A DNA stretch of 64,000 nucleotides from Pontederia crassipes (lineage: Eukaryota > Streptophyta > Magnoliopsida > Commelinales > Pontederiaceae), in assembly GCA_030549335.1 (NCBI GenBank), contig CM060188.1, forward strand, positions 65,726,696-65,790,695, in the 5' to 3' direction. Within the stretch, counting starts at the first letter, position 1, and the number at the start of each line of letters is the position of its first letter. A program made the translations under genes and the position numbers. Below the pieces are notes generated by a model, which was not told the DNA's origin, made no database searches, and saw only the letters and a list, made by a program, of their open reading frames with translations. Below are positions 23,492-35,720 of the stretch, one piece after another.

Positions 23492-25556
23492 TACTATATT
23501 AAAAAGAGAGTACTGTTCATGAGAAAATAACATTTTGCATGACAATATGTTGCCATGTGTCCTTAATTTAAAGCATATATTATCATATTAATTGATATAG
23601 TGTGATACCCGCACGATGTGCGAATAGTGAAAAAGAAAAATATATTATTTTTAGTTATAATTTTATATTTAATTCAAATAAATAATAATAATTATAAGTT
23701 GAAAAAATAATTAAAAGTTTCTTAAATATACATTTCTTAATTTTAATATCAATTATATCATTTGTGATTATGTCATTCAAAATAACACTCAGGACAAAAC
23801 CTTCCATATGCAATAAATAACCAAGTACAAAGTGAGAAAAAACTTACTTTATATCCAAAAGAATAAAATATATATTATGAAATAATAATCTTTATCCCTT
23901 TAATAAAATTATTTTCAGTTATTATTAACTTAATTAAAAAGATCAATTTTAACACAAAGACATAATCAAGTGTATACTATTAAATTTCAAAATAAATAAA
24001 AAAGTTTATTAACTTAATTTTAAAGTTTATTAGTTTAAAATAACATCACAACAACACATGAAAATTTGGAATAAAAAAATGTATAGCATGACTTTAGGAC
24101 TTTTTAACATAAATGAATAGATTGAAACTAAATTTGAAAACATGCGCTCCATGCGATGCAACATAGATATAGAAAAGTAATATTAACAAAATAATTATTT
24201 ATTTTCTTATGAAAAAAACATAGATTGACTCTATATTTCTAGAATTTGAAATAATAATATTTGGCAAATAAAATTATAGAGAACATTTATTTTGTGAGAA
24301 TAAAAATATTATTGATTTAAACGTATACATACCACAAATAAGTTTATATAATTTTAGTATTAATCTATTAACATTTTCCTCTTCTTCTAAAAGATGATCT
24401 TGATCAAATTCACTATTTAACAAATAAAATAAATTAATATGTTGTTAGTTTAATAATCTCATGAGATAAATTAGTATTTCACTCTCATTCTACGTCGAAT
24501 AAATTACATATACATTTTTTCGTTTAAAAAGACTCATTTTAAGAAAAAATGCCATAATATTGTTATTTATTTTAATCACTTATCTAAAAAAGAACATATA
24601 TATTTAATTGTTCTTTGTAAGACTGTAATATTATTTTTATATTGATTAATTTTCGTGGTGATACCCTGGATTAAGGAACACACTAATACATGGCATATAT
24701 AAGGTTTAAAATTAGAAACTGAAAAAAAAAAATAATGCCTATTATGAAAAGTTAAGTAAATTTGATTCATTCTTGTCCTTCTTATTTTATATAGTTTTTT
24801 ATCTTCCTATTTTAAAATTAACAATATGATTTGTTAGTTATGAGTTTTTATGTCATAAATACTTAACCGTCTAATTTAAAATTAAATTATTATACATGCC
24901 GCATAATGTGCAAAAGATTAAAAAATAAAATTCATATTACAATAATAATTGTATATTTACTTATTGTTTATATTTTTTATTTAAATATATGAAAAAATAT
25001 ACCGCACAATTAGTGTCTATGCTCGCAATGGCAATTGTCACCCGAAAATAAGAATAGTTTAATCAAATTCGCATATACTATAATTAATTTGTGTATTTGT
25101 CTCCCATCAATCTTATGACGTTAGAAATTTGACACTCATTTGGGAGACTAATATGCGGATGTACATTATACATTTAACAAAATATAAAAAAATGATTTAC
25201 ATTATACATTTAACATAATAAATTTTCAATATATAAAACAAATGCCTTTAGTATTTCGATTTTTATCAATTTAGATATATACTTTTTATATTAATGTGAT
25301 ATGAAATTTTGTTCGTTTACTATTTTAAGTCCAAATCCATTTAGTTATGTTACATAATTTGTGGAAAAAAATTAAGATGATTTTTTTAACAATATTTAAA
25401 TGATATTTTATAGAATCATAACTACTTAAGTAGTCGGCTAAAAATTTTAAATATTGTTTACAATGTATCATTATCATAATTAATTATAATTATTAATCTT
25501 AAGCTTATAATTAAATTTAACACAAAATAATGAGAGATTTGTGTGGAAAGTGTATG

Positions 25557-26223
25557 TGTCACGGGGCGTTTCCCGTGACACGAAGCGTGAAGCCTCGCGG
25601 CACCAGTGCCGCTCAACTTATAGCCCTCGGCCGCTCAGCGCCGAAAACATGGAACACATGCAGCCGCCCCGCACTGCGTAATATTGCGGAGTACCAAGTT
25701 ATCCGCCCTTAGGGCATTTATCTTGTAAGGCCGTCCTTATGAATGGCCAAGTAGGTGACGTTCCCGTAGGGTACGTCTTTTGCATCTTCAATATGTAACA
25801 AGACTCCTATACCTACGGTACACTGGGAGGAGTTCACTAGTGCCTTCCGAGGCCCAATTGTATGTTATGTTTCATCATATTTAATACAAGTAAGCTTTCC
25901 TTTAATTCTAGTGTCATGGCCTTGAGCGTGGGGTGGCAACCCACATCGGTGTCCCTTCGTGGCGTCCCGTGGTCCCTTCGTCGCCCCTTCGGACTCTAAG
26001 CGCCCAAGCGCCAACATTAGTGCCGCAACGCGCTAATGCCACGGTCTCGTGACGAGTAGTCCAACACTCTAGTCATGTCCGTGATTGAATGCCTATAAGA
26101 GCGACTCTCGGCAAAGTCGTCTCGACCATAAAACTTCCGCTGCAAACTCAAAACAGGCTTGGCTAGGTGCCTATCCGCCTAGTCGCCGCACGTGGTCTAG
26201 TGTCCGAGAATGACCCCGTGACA
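25557..26223 (+). repeat. 5' LTR of the GC-rich element
   Basis: The LTR starts TGTCACGGGG and ends CCCCGTGACA, a perfect 10-bp terminal inverted repeat. A possible TATA-like box (cctataagagc) lies at about 26092-26102. Length 667 bp, the same as the 3' LTR. Confidence 0.95.
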
Positions 26224-26225
26224 AG

Positions 26226-26237
26226 TGGTATCAGAGC
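26226..26237 (+). promoter_or_regulatory. Primer-binding site for initiator tRNA-Met
   Basis: TGGTATCAGAGC lies two bases after the 5' LTR. It is complementary to the 3' end of plant initiator methionine tRNA, the usual primer for minus-strand DNA synthesis. Confidence 0.95.
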
Positions 26238-28089
26238 AGTTCTTCCTGCTCGGATTACCCAGCGACGATGACTCGCTTGTGTCGTCGCAACGTGCCCTGG
26301 CGTAGGAAATGTGCTTCCGCTCATATACTCCATCACGCCCAGGCGCACTGGTACCATGGTCTTGATCATGGACGCCAACGAGGAATGCATGGCAAGCTTC
26401 CTCGCCGCACGCCCAGTCGTGCCCCGCAGCATGTTCCTCATACACCCGTGTCGTGTCAAGGAACGTCCGTCATGCATCATGATGGCGGATTGGTCGCCCC
26501 GCCTAACCGGGACGGTCATGCGTCGCTCACTCGAGCAGATCAACCACCCCAGGTATACAGTCGGGAATCCTGAAGTGTCGCGCTGCGTCAAAGAGTGGCC
26601 ATATGCTCTGCATGATGGTCTTGCGCTGCTCATATCAGGAGATCGCTTACACGAGCGTCGTGTAACTCGGAGGACCCGTGTCACATTCAGGGACTGTCGG
26701 TCATGCACTATCATGACGACCTGGCGCTGCTCGGTATTTCGTGACGTCGTATCGCATGCCCAGTCATGCAACGTGAAGTGCACAACCGCTTCATGGGAGA
26801 AGTTGGCTTAAAGACAAATATCAAGGTTCATGGTCCCCTTGCGGCCAAAGAATATCATCCCTTCGGCCAAGGAGCATCAATCACAAGCATCTTGTCGTGC
26901 CGCAGCATCGCCTGCCACGCCACGATGACTTTCAGGAATGGAGCAAAGCGTTGATTACTTGCAAACACTCGTGGACGAGCTGTCAGCCTTGCCTGCCTCG
27001 TCAAGTGTCGCCCCGCAAGCGGCGCGATGTCATCCATGAAGGAGGGGGACGAACTTGATACATGCCAACGCAAATCGACGTCTCAACTCAGCGACCAATT
27101 TGGCAAATGGTCTGAGCGTCGAGCATCGGCGAACCTTGGCATGCTGCTGTCAAGCGTTCTGCCGCCAACCGAAGGAAGGAGTGCCCTTTCCTTTCGGACA
27201 TCGCCTCGAGTAATCGAAGCGGCCTCCAAAGATCGCAATGCGAAAGTTTCGAAGGACACATTGACGATGTCGTCCCTTCGAATGGAGATGGAGGTAATGG
27301 TGGGAGCTCATGCCACGAGTTCACCAACCGCAGTCCGCTTATCTAAGCGAAGCGTCTTCACAAGCATCCGCCCGGATTAGTGAAGGCCCGGAACGGCTAC
27401 TCTTTCGCAAGGGTCAAGCCACTCAGTGGACGAGTATGTCAAAGGTGTATGATCTAGGATGACAAGCACAGTGACTTTACTTTGTCCAAGACGCGGACGG
27501 ACGAGCATCTAAGGTGCATCCTCTTCGTGAACGAGCACAACGATCTCGCCCCATCCATACCCCAAAGGGATTGTCAAAGCTTCAAAGGGGAGGTCCCAGG
27601 ATCGGAAGAAGGCATATCCCAAGAACCCTGCAAGATGTGGCAAACTCAGGATGGCGTTGCCATCGCGACAATGTAGAATATGGCAAACATGCATCCCAGA
27701 CATGGGACGGAAGAATTGGCAGTTCATCAATTATGCAAGCCCTGACAAGTTGGGACTGAAGGTCAAGATCGCATTGTTCAGCATCGGCCAGATGGGCATG
27801 TTGAAGGAGGAAGTGAAAGGAATCACCGAGCTCCGCCTACAGTGTTCCCAGGAGGACGAAGACCCAGTGTTGGTGCTCTTCAAGCAGAGGGGTTAGAAGC
27901 TTTGGACTATGAAGGAGTTGGAACGACCGGATCGTCCAACCTCCGTTCACTAGTCGACGCTGCCAAGTCAATCGGAACAAGTGCCATACCACCAAAGCCC
28001 TTGGGCAAGGGCAATGGTGGGGGAGAGAAGCTCAAGTCGCAAGGAGGAAACCACTTATGCCGAAGATAAAAATCGCCCATCGAAGCAGG

Positions 28090-28800
28090 AGAAGAGAGTC
28101 GAACCACAGGCACATGTGGGGAGGCCCTCATCGTCGCTCACTATAGCGACTGAGAGTGGACAAGGTGCGGAATGTTATATCAAAGAACCTTGCTCCACCT
28201 CAAATCGTCGAGGTATCTCTTGTCCACCAAGGGGAAGGTGGAACTGTTTTCAAGGCTCGGCGGACGAAGGACTCAACGTTGCAGCCATCTGCAACTTGGG
28301 GACAACGAGTTGAACCACAAGGAAACGTGGGGAGACTCTCGTCGCCCACTATGGCGACTTGGATGGACAAGGCACGGATTGTCAGATCAAAGAACCTTGT
28401 CCCGCCTCAAGACTGCCGAAACATCATGTGGTCACCAAGGAGGAGGTGGTCCTGCGCTTTTAGTTCGGCAGAGGTATGGAAGACTCTACGTTGCAATCAT
28501 TTGTAACATAGAGACATTGAGTCAAGCCCACAAAGAGACCTGAAGCGTCCCAGAATATCCGTGGGAAGACTCCTGTCGCTCATCATAGCGACCCTAGGCA
28601 CTCGAAGCAGACAAGCTACAAGCATCGACATCGGAGGGCTTGTGCTGTTTCAAGCCGTCGAAATTCAAGAATGATCATCGAGGGTGAGATGGTCCCGTAC
28701 TTCGCATTCGACGGAAGGAAGACCTTATGCTGCGGCCATCCGCAACATGAAGGCATCGAGTCAAGTCATGCAGGTCGAATGGCGAGACTCTTCATCGTGT
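28090..28800. repeat. Diverged ~210-230-bp repeats in the LTR-element interior
   Basis: A recurring block with a cacatgtggggag-like core, then actc.cgtcgc, then actatagcgac, appears near 28098, 28306, 28550 and 28765. It is followed by a second block (gacaaggtgcgg-like, then tcaaagaacctt, then cgcctcaa-like) near 28155 and 28365. The units are imperfect. I see no coding reason for them. Confidence 0.6.
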
Positions 28801-29216
28801 TCTACACGACCCTGAGACAACTCTTCTCCGCGCTATTCCTGAAGGCATACAAGAGTTGTCTCACCCCCAAAGAAGCCAAACCACACAAGTTGACGCTGCG
28901 CAAGTCGAAGAGAAGTGAAGCCAACAGAGACTTGATGGACGGATAGTTGCTTGATGAAGTCAGACCGCACATGGCGGACTCCACTGGCGCTGCACAAGTG
29001 ATGACCCCGGATTGGACGAAGGATCAGCGAGCGAAGCAGGCCTGAGGGAGGAGTCCTCAGCGAGACCCCAAGGAGCGGGCATTCCTGGCGTTGCGTGATG
29101 CTGGTGAAGTTGAAGTCAAGGCAAAGAAGGCAGAATTGAACGAGACAAGCGAAGTCAAGACTCAAGACGAAGGCCCCGAGGAAGCCCGGACAACGGCGTC
29201 GGGGGCGTCGCCGACT

Positions 29217-29230
29217 TTGGTGGGGGAGAA
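29217..29230 (+). promoter_or_regulatory. Polypurine tract
   Basis: The purine run ggtgggggagaa abuts the 3' LTR and would prime plus-strand synthesis. Confidence 0.88.
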
Positions 29231-29897
29231 TGTCACGGGGCGTTTCCCGTGACACGAAGCGTGAAGCCTCGCGGCACCAGTGCCGCTCAACTTATAGCCC
29301 TCGGCCGCTCAGCGCCGAAAACATGGAACACATGCAGCCGCCCCGCACTGCGTAATATTGCGGAGTACCAAGTTATCCGCCCTTAGGGCATTTATCTTGT
29401 AAGGCCGTCCTTATGAATGGCCAAGTAGGTGACGTTCCCGTAGGGTACGTCTTTTGCATCTTCAATATGTAACAAGACTCCTATACCTACGGTACACTGG
29501 GAGGAGTTCACTAGTGCCTTCCGAGGCCCAATTGTATGTTATGTTTCATCATATTTAATACAAGTAAGCTTTCCTTTAATTCTAGTGTCATGGCCTTGAG
29601 CGTGGGGTGGCAACCCACATCGGTGTCCCTTCGTGGCGTCCCGTGGTCCCTTCGTCGCCCCTTCGGACTCTAAGCGCCCAAGCGCCAACATTAGTGCCGC
29701 AACGCGCTAATGCCACGGTCTCGTGACGAGTAGTCCAACACTCTAGTCATGTCCGTGATTGAATGCCTATAAGAGCGACTCTCGGCAAAGTCGTCTCGAC
29801 CATAAAACTTCCGCTGCAAACTCAAAACAGGCTTGGCTAGGTGCCTATCCGCCTAGTCGCCGCACGTGGTCTAGTGTCCGAGAATGACCCCGTGACA
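29231..29897 (+). repeat. 3' LTR of the GC-rich element
   Basis: Same length and, by eye, same sequence as 25557-26223. Identity of both LTRs implies a recent insertion. Confidence 0.95.
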
Positions 29898-31438
29898 TAT
29901 GCACCATTCTAATTTAATCAAAGATATCAAAATAATCCTTTTAACAATTAAATGACTAAATAAATACTGACTCTATGAATTTTAACCAACCTATTTTTTT
30001 TTTTAAAAAAGATGTCTTACTGTTGGATATTTTAAAAACAAAACAATTATATTATTTAAAACATAGTGATGCCACGTGGACCTATCCATGAAAATGAGAG
30101 CTAAATAAATTGATTTAAATAGTAAATAAAATAATAAAAAATATTGAAAATAGACTCTACAGGCATTAAATATGACCTAACTTGTGCTACAAAGTACTTG
30201 CACGTAATAAAATAATTTATAGTTTAAGAGACAATTATATCTATTTTTTTAAATAAGCAATTTGTCTACAAACTCTTACTATTCAGCAGTTCAAATATAT
30301 AAAAAAAAATTAAACTTGTGTGGTCTAAGGTATATTATGGTACAATGACACAATTTAATTTTTTATTTTTAAGTGCATGATATTAAAAAAACTATAAAAA
30401 ATGAGACACAAATATAGATGAAAGGAAATAACAATGAATACCATTTTTAAATAATAAGACGTCAATATATGTGCGTAAACTAATAGAAAATCAATACTAT
30501 TTTTGTGACGTTATCACAAAGATAACAAAAAGATAAATAATGTTAAATATGAAGAAACATAAAATATTAATGACTTAGCATGAAGTCCAGACAGATCACG
30601 ACATAGATCATGCTACAAAAGAAAAATAACATGAAATACTGAAGATGAAATAATAACAAATTTCATAAACATTGATTTTGGCATTCGGGAATGTTCAATC
30701 GATAAGACAATATTAAAAACAAAAAAGTAACAATTCAATATGAAGATACATAGTAAAATAAAAATATATATAGTTTTTATATGATTATATAAATAACTAA
30801 AAAATGACTCAAGTAAATAATAATTGGTATAGCATCCAAAGAAAACACTTACAGATCTCACAATATCTTGATGATATAAAGTAAATCTAGATTTCTCTCA
30901 CCCAGTCGTGGAAAGAGGCCCATCATTCCCTTATTTATAGTGAAATGAATGATTGGTTTAAGCCATCTTTGTATAACCGTCCAAGCAGTTACCTATAACT
31001 ATATGATTTAATATTTCTCTTAGATTAGCCATCTAACTTTTCATTCTCACCGGAAAAACTAACTTTTAATGACATGGGAATATTTAAATTAATTGAATAG
31101 GTACCATCTTAACTACTAAACCAAGAAAATGATCTATAAGACAATTACATTACATGTTGGAGATATGTCATCACATAATTATTCGTATTTTTTGTGTATG
31201 TTATTAATTATTAACATAATTATTTATTTATAATTTATATAATATGATAATTTATTAGCAATAAATTTATCCTAGGAAGTTCTAGTTATTATTATTATAG
31301 ATACTAAGGTTTTATAGTTATTATAATCATAAATAATAAAATTATATTGTTATTATATAATATGATCACAACGTTCAATATTTTTAAAATTAAAATTAAT
31401 ATGTTTAAAGACACTTGTCAATATATACTCATGCAAAA
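29898..31438. other. AT-rich sequence, no gene seen
   Basis: This is probably interior of the minus-strand Helitron. On the minus strand near 30960-30850 there is a TATA-like box (cactataaataaggg) followed by a GC-richer leader-like stretch and a possible splice donor (gatctgtaagtg). This resembles the arrangement at 19960. No product can be recognised. Confidence 0.4.
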
Positions 31439-31850
31439 ATGTTAATTAGAGGACATATGACAATTCATGCAAGTGCCGAATGACATTCTCACCTTTAAAA
31501 CTATTATCCTTTTAATAATATATAGATATCGATAGATGGATATAGATAATATTGTTTTTTCATGCCATTAATATATCATTTTTACATATTAAAACCTTAA
31601 TATTTCATTGATAATGAAGTATTATTATGTTAGGTGGGATCCAATTAGTAAGTAGATGTAATTATATATAAATTTCAGATATTTAAATAATTATGTTCTA
31701 AGTTTTTTTTACATAACTGTATATAGTTATCATAAATATCTAATATTTTTAAAAATCTATTTAATATTATAAGGGACACTTGTCATCACGTAATTATGCC
31801 AAGTGTTAGACTTCTCCTTGCATACTATTTTGCTTTTAATATAGTATAGA
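31439..31850 (-). repeat. 412-bp tandem repeat with Helitron 5' end, copy 1
   Basis: The unit starts aatgttaattagagga and ends with cttttaatatagtataga, which is the reverse complement of the Helitron 5' end. It is repeated next to itself with a few substitutions and single-base length changes. Confidence 0.85.
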
Positions 31851-32262
31851 ATGTTAATTAGAGGAGATATGACAATTCATGCATGTGCCGGATGACATTC
31901 TCACCTTTAAAACTATTATCCTTTTAATAATATATAGATATCAATAGATGGATATAGATAATATTGTTTTTTTCATGCCATTAATATATCATTTTTACAT
32001 ATTAAAACCTTAATATTTCATTGATAATTAAGTATTATTATGTTAGGTGGGATCCAATTAGTAAGTAGATGTAATTATATATAAATTTCAGATATTTAAA
32101 TAATTATGTTCTAAGATTTCTTTACATAACTGCATATAGTTATCATAAATATCTAATATTTTTAAAAATCTATTTAAAATTATAAGGGACATTTGTCATC
32201 ACGTAATTATGCCAAGTGTTGACTTCTCCTTACATACTATTTTGCTTTTAATATAGTATAGA
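31851..32262 (-). repeat. 412-bp tandem repeat with Helitron 5' end, copy 2
   Basis: Second unit, directly abutting the first. Differences include gacata/gagata, a c/t change near the 3' end and T-run length. Only this outer copy is followed by T, as a Helitron 5' end on the minus strand should be. Confidence 0.85.
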
Positions 32263-34981
32263 TGTATAATAATTGAATGTGGTAACTGTACAAGTAACTA
32301 ATAATTATTATTTTAAACATTTAATAACATATACATTAGGCAACTAATTTAGTAACTATATGATATGATAACTGAAAGAAAAAATATAATCATATACATT
32401 AGGCAACTATATTATTTTTCATGAGTATACATGTTGAAAAATATAATCATTTAAAAATGGTTAACAGATTATGATTTCATATGATAATTATTTTTAATAA
32501 TTAACTATTAGAGTTAGTTACAAAATATTATTCGACAATTAATTAATCATTAGAAAATTTATCCATCTACAAATCAAGTAAAATAAAAATTTACAGCATG
32601 ATAGTAATTATATAATTTTATTAGAATTAGTTACAAGATGATAGTAATTTTATTAGAGAACTAGATGAATTATATGAACTAATTTATCATGATTTTTTTA
32701 ATTAACGGTTAGTTGACAATTTGAATGGTTAATTAGTAACCACACTCTAGAAATTTAAAATTAATTATAATGTGAATTAATTAATTTATCATATTAAAAC
32801 TATGATAGTAAGCATGGAGGAAATAACATTTAGCAAACCATCCCACATGTCCTAAAGCATAACTAACTATATATTAAAAAACTAATTAATCAGTTATCAT
32901 ATTTAAGTTAATTATTAGCTAACAACTTGCACGGTTAATTAGCAATGGAGACCAACTTGAAATCAAACTTTATTTCATTGATTTAAATAAAAAATGTAAA
33001 GACAATTATATCATGACATTTGGCATATTTGGAAGTTCATGGATTCTAAAGATAAATTTTTAATCTAATTTAATTTATAAAAATAAATAAATTCCTAAAC
33101 TAAACTTAATTTCTATGTTAACTAACTTAATTATCTTTTGAGATCAAAACTTATACACGTCTAGGCTATTAAAAGCATTATGTTAGATGGTTGCCCACTT
33201 AATTGTAATACTATATCTGCCTTCCATATAGTTTTATTGCTGTAAAGTGCCTATAAATGTATCATTGAGTAAATCACTTTGATTCATGCAGTCACTACCC
33301 ATGGAGACAACTTTTACCCTGCATCTGAAGGGTCTCATTTAAGATCACTACTTTTATGCTTCATGTATGTATGAGTTTTATATTTTCTCATATCAGATCT
33401 TTATATATGCATGCATGTGTGGTGACATGAACTTAGGGGATAGATAATCCTGCATGTATATATGATATGTTAGAGTTTTGACTACAAATTAATTTAACTT
33501 TTATTTAGTTTTTAGATCCGATCAATAAGCCACTATAAGTGAGTACCATAGTATCTCTCTCTCTCTCCATCTATTTATCTATATCTATCTCTATCACATT
33601 TTTACTAATTTAGTTCTTAACTTGATCTTCAAATAATATTATATGCTATAATATTATATGAAGTGTTGGACTTTTTTTGCATGGATAGCATTGGTTTGAT
33701 TCTTTAATAAAAAAAATTTTATGTGCTGTTTTTTGTTTGGTTTATTTCTTTAATGATGAAAACAATATTACTAATGTCAATTGATTTAAGATGCAGTCAG
33801 AGTGTGGTACAATTGCGACAACTAACCAACATCATGCGGAGATAATTCTTATAAGGTTCCTATTGAAATGATATTAGAAGGTGAAACAATCAAATAATTT
33901 TTTTATATAATTTGTTTTCATGACGACATTTGTTTTATTTTACTAGGTAAGGACACACGACTTTTTCTTTTACATTTTTTTTTAAAATTCATAAATAATT
34001 AGCCAAAAATAATATCTTGCCATTTTTCATTTGATTTCTTATTTCTTTCATTTTATAAGTGAAATGATATTTATGATATCATATATACATATGATAGTAG
34101 AAAAGTTATGAAGGAATAGATTAAAATAATTTTGCTAAACTCTTCATTGGGTAATGCTCTAATATGATGCTAATGCTCTAATATGATGCTGCATGTAGTG
34201 ATGGGCGCGGGTGGGTGGTAGAAAGAGGTTAATTTCCTAATATGTCAAATTATATATGTTATACTCTTTTCTTAAGTCCAAAAGAGTATAACATTTCAAA
34301 AGGTTTTTTTTGTCAACTTATTGATTCAAAATGTTTTTAAACAATATCATGACCAATTCTTAAATTTTATACATTTCTCTATTAATCTAATGTCACAATT
34401 TCCCTATTAAATATTACTATTCTACCGAATTTGCTATGTAAAAAGACTTATTCTTATTTTGTTTTTAATTGCAAAGTTAACATAAAGGAAATAAATTATA
34501 ATATATATATTCTTCAAAATAGCCAAAATAAAAGTAAATAAATTATTTATTATGGTGTAATAAAATGTTATTTGTTAGTATGCATTATATTACAAGTTGA
34601 TAATTTCATATCTTATATCCATTTATACTTATCAGCTTATTTTATTATTAACTTTACCAATATTTATTTATCCATTATTGAATTAAGCTCTATACACTAA
34701 ATATTATTCATTGATTAAGGATCTTAAATGAGGTTACCTAATTTGTAAGTCCTTTACTATGATATTACATATGTTTTTATAAATATAAAATATAAAATTT
34801 TATTTCTTAATCAAACATTCTAATGTGATCAAGAGAGTTAAAAGTTAAACATAATAATTACAGATATTTATGAATGCTTAATTATTTTTAAACAATAAAT
34901 TTCTTAATTTCTTAAAATAAAAAATAAATATATTTTATTAATATTATAACTTCCTTTCACCACCTGCGGGAGATACACTAG
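32263..34981 (+). mobile_element. Helitron 3' segment
   Basis: The segment ends with a degenerate hairpin (cacctgcggg) and gatacactag, with CTAG at 34978-34981 followed by T. A block near 32785-32870 (catattaaaac, then ggaggaaataacatttagc, then cacatgtcc) resembles the Helitron 5' region and could be an alternative start. Around 33250-33310 lies a TATA-like box (gcctataaatg) with a following leader-like stretch. The patch at 33790-33890 is GC-richer. Both could be captured host sequence, unrecognised. Confidence 0.5.
33552..33600. repeat. Pyrimidine-rich simple repeat
   Basis: A run of tctctctctctc passing into tatctatatctatctcta. Ordinary microsatellite. Confidence 0.7.
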
Positions 34982-35437
34982 TTGTAGTAAAGGATAAAAA
35001 ACATAAAATAAAAATTGTAATAAAGGCACCAATAGGCAATTTTTAAGACTTAAAGCTTAATTAAAGTTTTTTCAGACTCATATGTTTTATCAATATATTA
35101 ATGTTTTATGACCATCATTTATAGTTCAAATAATTTCTTTCACTGTAATTTGCATAATTTATAGTTTAATTTACTACTTTTATATATGTTTTAAAGAATA
35201 AGATATAAATAATTTTGAAAATGGATTTTTATTATGGTTTCATTTAAATACTATTCCAAATTTATTTGGGCTTAAAAAAACTAATTTTTTTATGCCAATC
35301 ATGGCAGATCTGTACATTTTAATAAAATAAATGATAATTTAAAAATCTACTAGACTCCTTCTAAATGTGTTACAATTTATGTAATGCAAATTTTGATTTA
35401 TTTCAATGATAATTGAAATTATAACAATATATACATT

Positions 35438-35470
<33 letters not shown>

Positions 35471-35720
35471 ACAATAAATTAATCTAATTTAGTACGTATA
35501 TACATATTATATATATAACAATAAATTAATCTAATTTAGCACGTTCTCTCCATCGTCTCTGCTTAAAGCCTTAAGTCATAGATGTTTAAATCTGAACCGT
35601 TGAAACTTGTGAAGGAAAACAAACCTCAAAACCCGCGTCTTCACGCGCCCGCTGCTTTTGCCTTGACACCAAATCGATCGCTTGGCCATTTCGTCGAGCG
35701 ATTCGTCTTCATATCCCCTC
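34982..35720 (+). promoter_or_regulatory. Upstream region of the uS5m gene
   Basis: Intergenic DNA between the last Helitron end and the start codon. It contains a long (TA)n run (about 35442-35470) and a two-copy 47-bp repeat (35464-35557). The stretch 35541-35720 is GC-richer and is probably the 5' untranslated leader. No convincing TATA box at a fixed position was seen, which is normal for housekeeping genes. Confidence 0.4.
35464..35557. repeat. Two-copy 47-bp tandem repeat upstream of uS5m
   Basis: The block atataacaataaattaatc, then taatttag, then acgt occurs at about 35467 and again 47 bp later, with one t/c change. It adjoins the (TA)n run and probably arose by slippage. Confidence 0.7.

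Larger units (their letters stand above)
25557..29897 (+). mobile_element. Young non-autonomous LTR retrotransposon, GC-rich, 4.34 kb
   Basis: Two 667-bp LTRs, identical as far as I can read, flank a 3,007-bp interior. A primer-binding site and a polypurine tract are in the right places, and a 4-bp repeat (tatg) borders the insertion at 25553-25556 and 29898-29901. The interior has only short overlapping frames, the longest about 200 codons, none with a recognisable gag, protease, polymerase or integrase motif. It is far GC-richer than its surroundings. It would depend on another element's proteins (LARD-like or similar class). The superfamily is unknown. The PPT style (ggtgggggagaa) is common in gypsy elements. 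Confidence 0.92.
23598..32262 (-). mobile_element. Minus-strand Helitron containing the GC-rich LTR element
   Basis: On the minus strand a Helitron 5' end (TCTATACTATATTAAAAGC) starts at 32262 and is flanked by the expected A. A 3' hairpin (CGCAC atg-type loop GTGCG, 23610-23622) followed by GGTATCACACTAT ends near 23598, where the last base of CTRR appears changed. Without the LTR element (25557-29897) the length would be about 4.3 kb. No Rep/helicase frame seen. The pairing of ends is an inference. Confidence 0.45.
23492..34981 (+). mobile_element. Helitron, apparently split by later insertions
   Basis: A third Helitron start (TACTATATTAAAAAGAGAG) follows the CTAG at 23488-23491. About 105 bp later a minus-strand Helitron 3' hairpin begins. 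The only plus-strand 3' end to the right is at 34950-34981 (cctgcgggagatacactag). The simplest reading is one plus-strand Helitron broken by a minus-strand Helitron (about 23598-32262). The alternative is that the 34981 end belongs to a separate element starting near 32785. The pairing is an inference; both ends are seen. Confidence 0.4.

Noticed and set aside
26163..26811. Open frames of 206 and 166 codons on opposite strands in the GC-rich LTR element
   Set aside because: They overlap each other and the 5' LTR/leader. The GC-rich composition makes stops rare, and no domain or plausible coding start is seen.
35682..35720. An upstream start for uS5m that would add 13 residues
   Set aside because: The codon there is TTG, not ATG. 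The first ATG in frame is at 35721 and has a good context.
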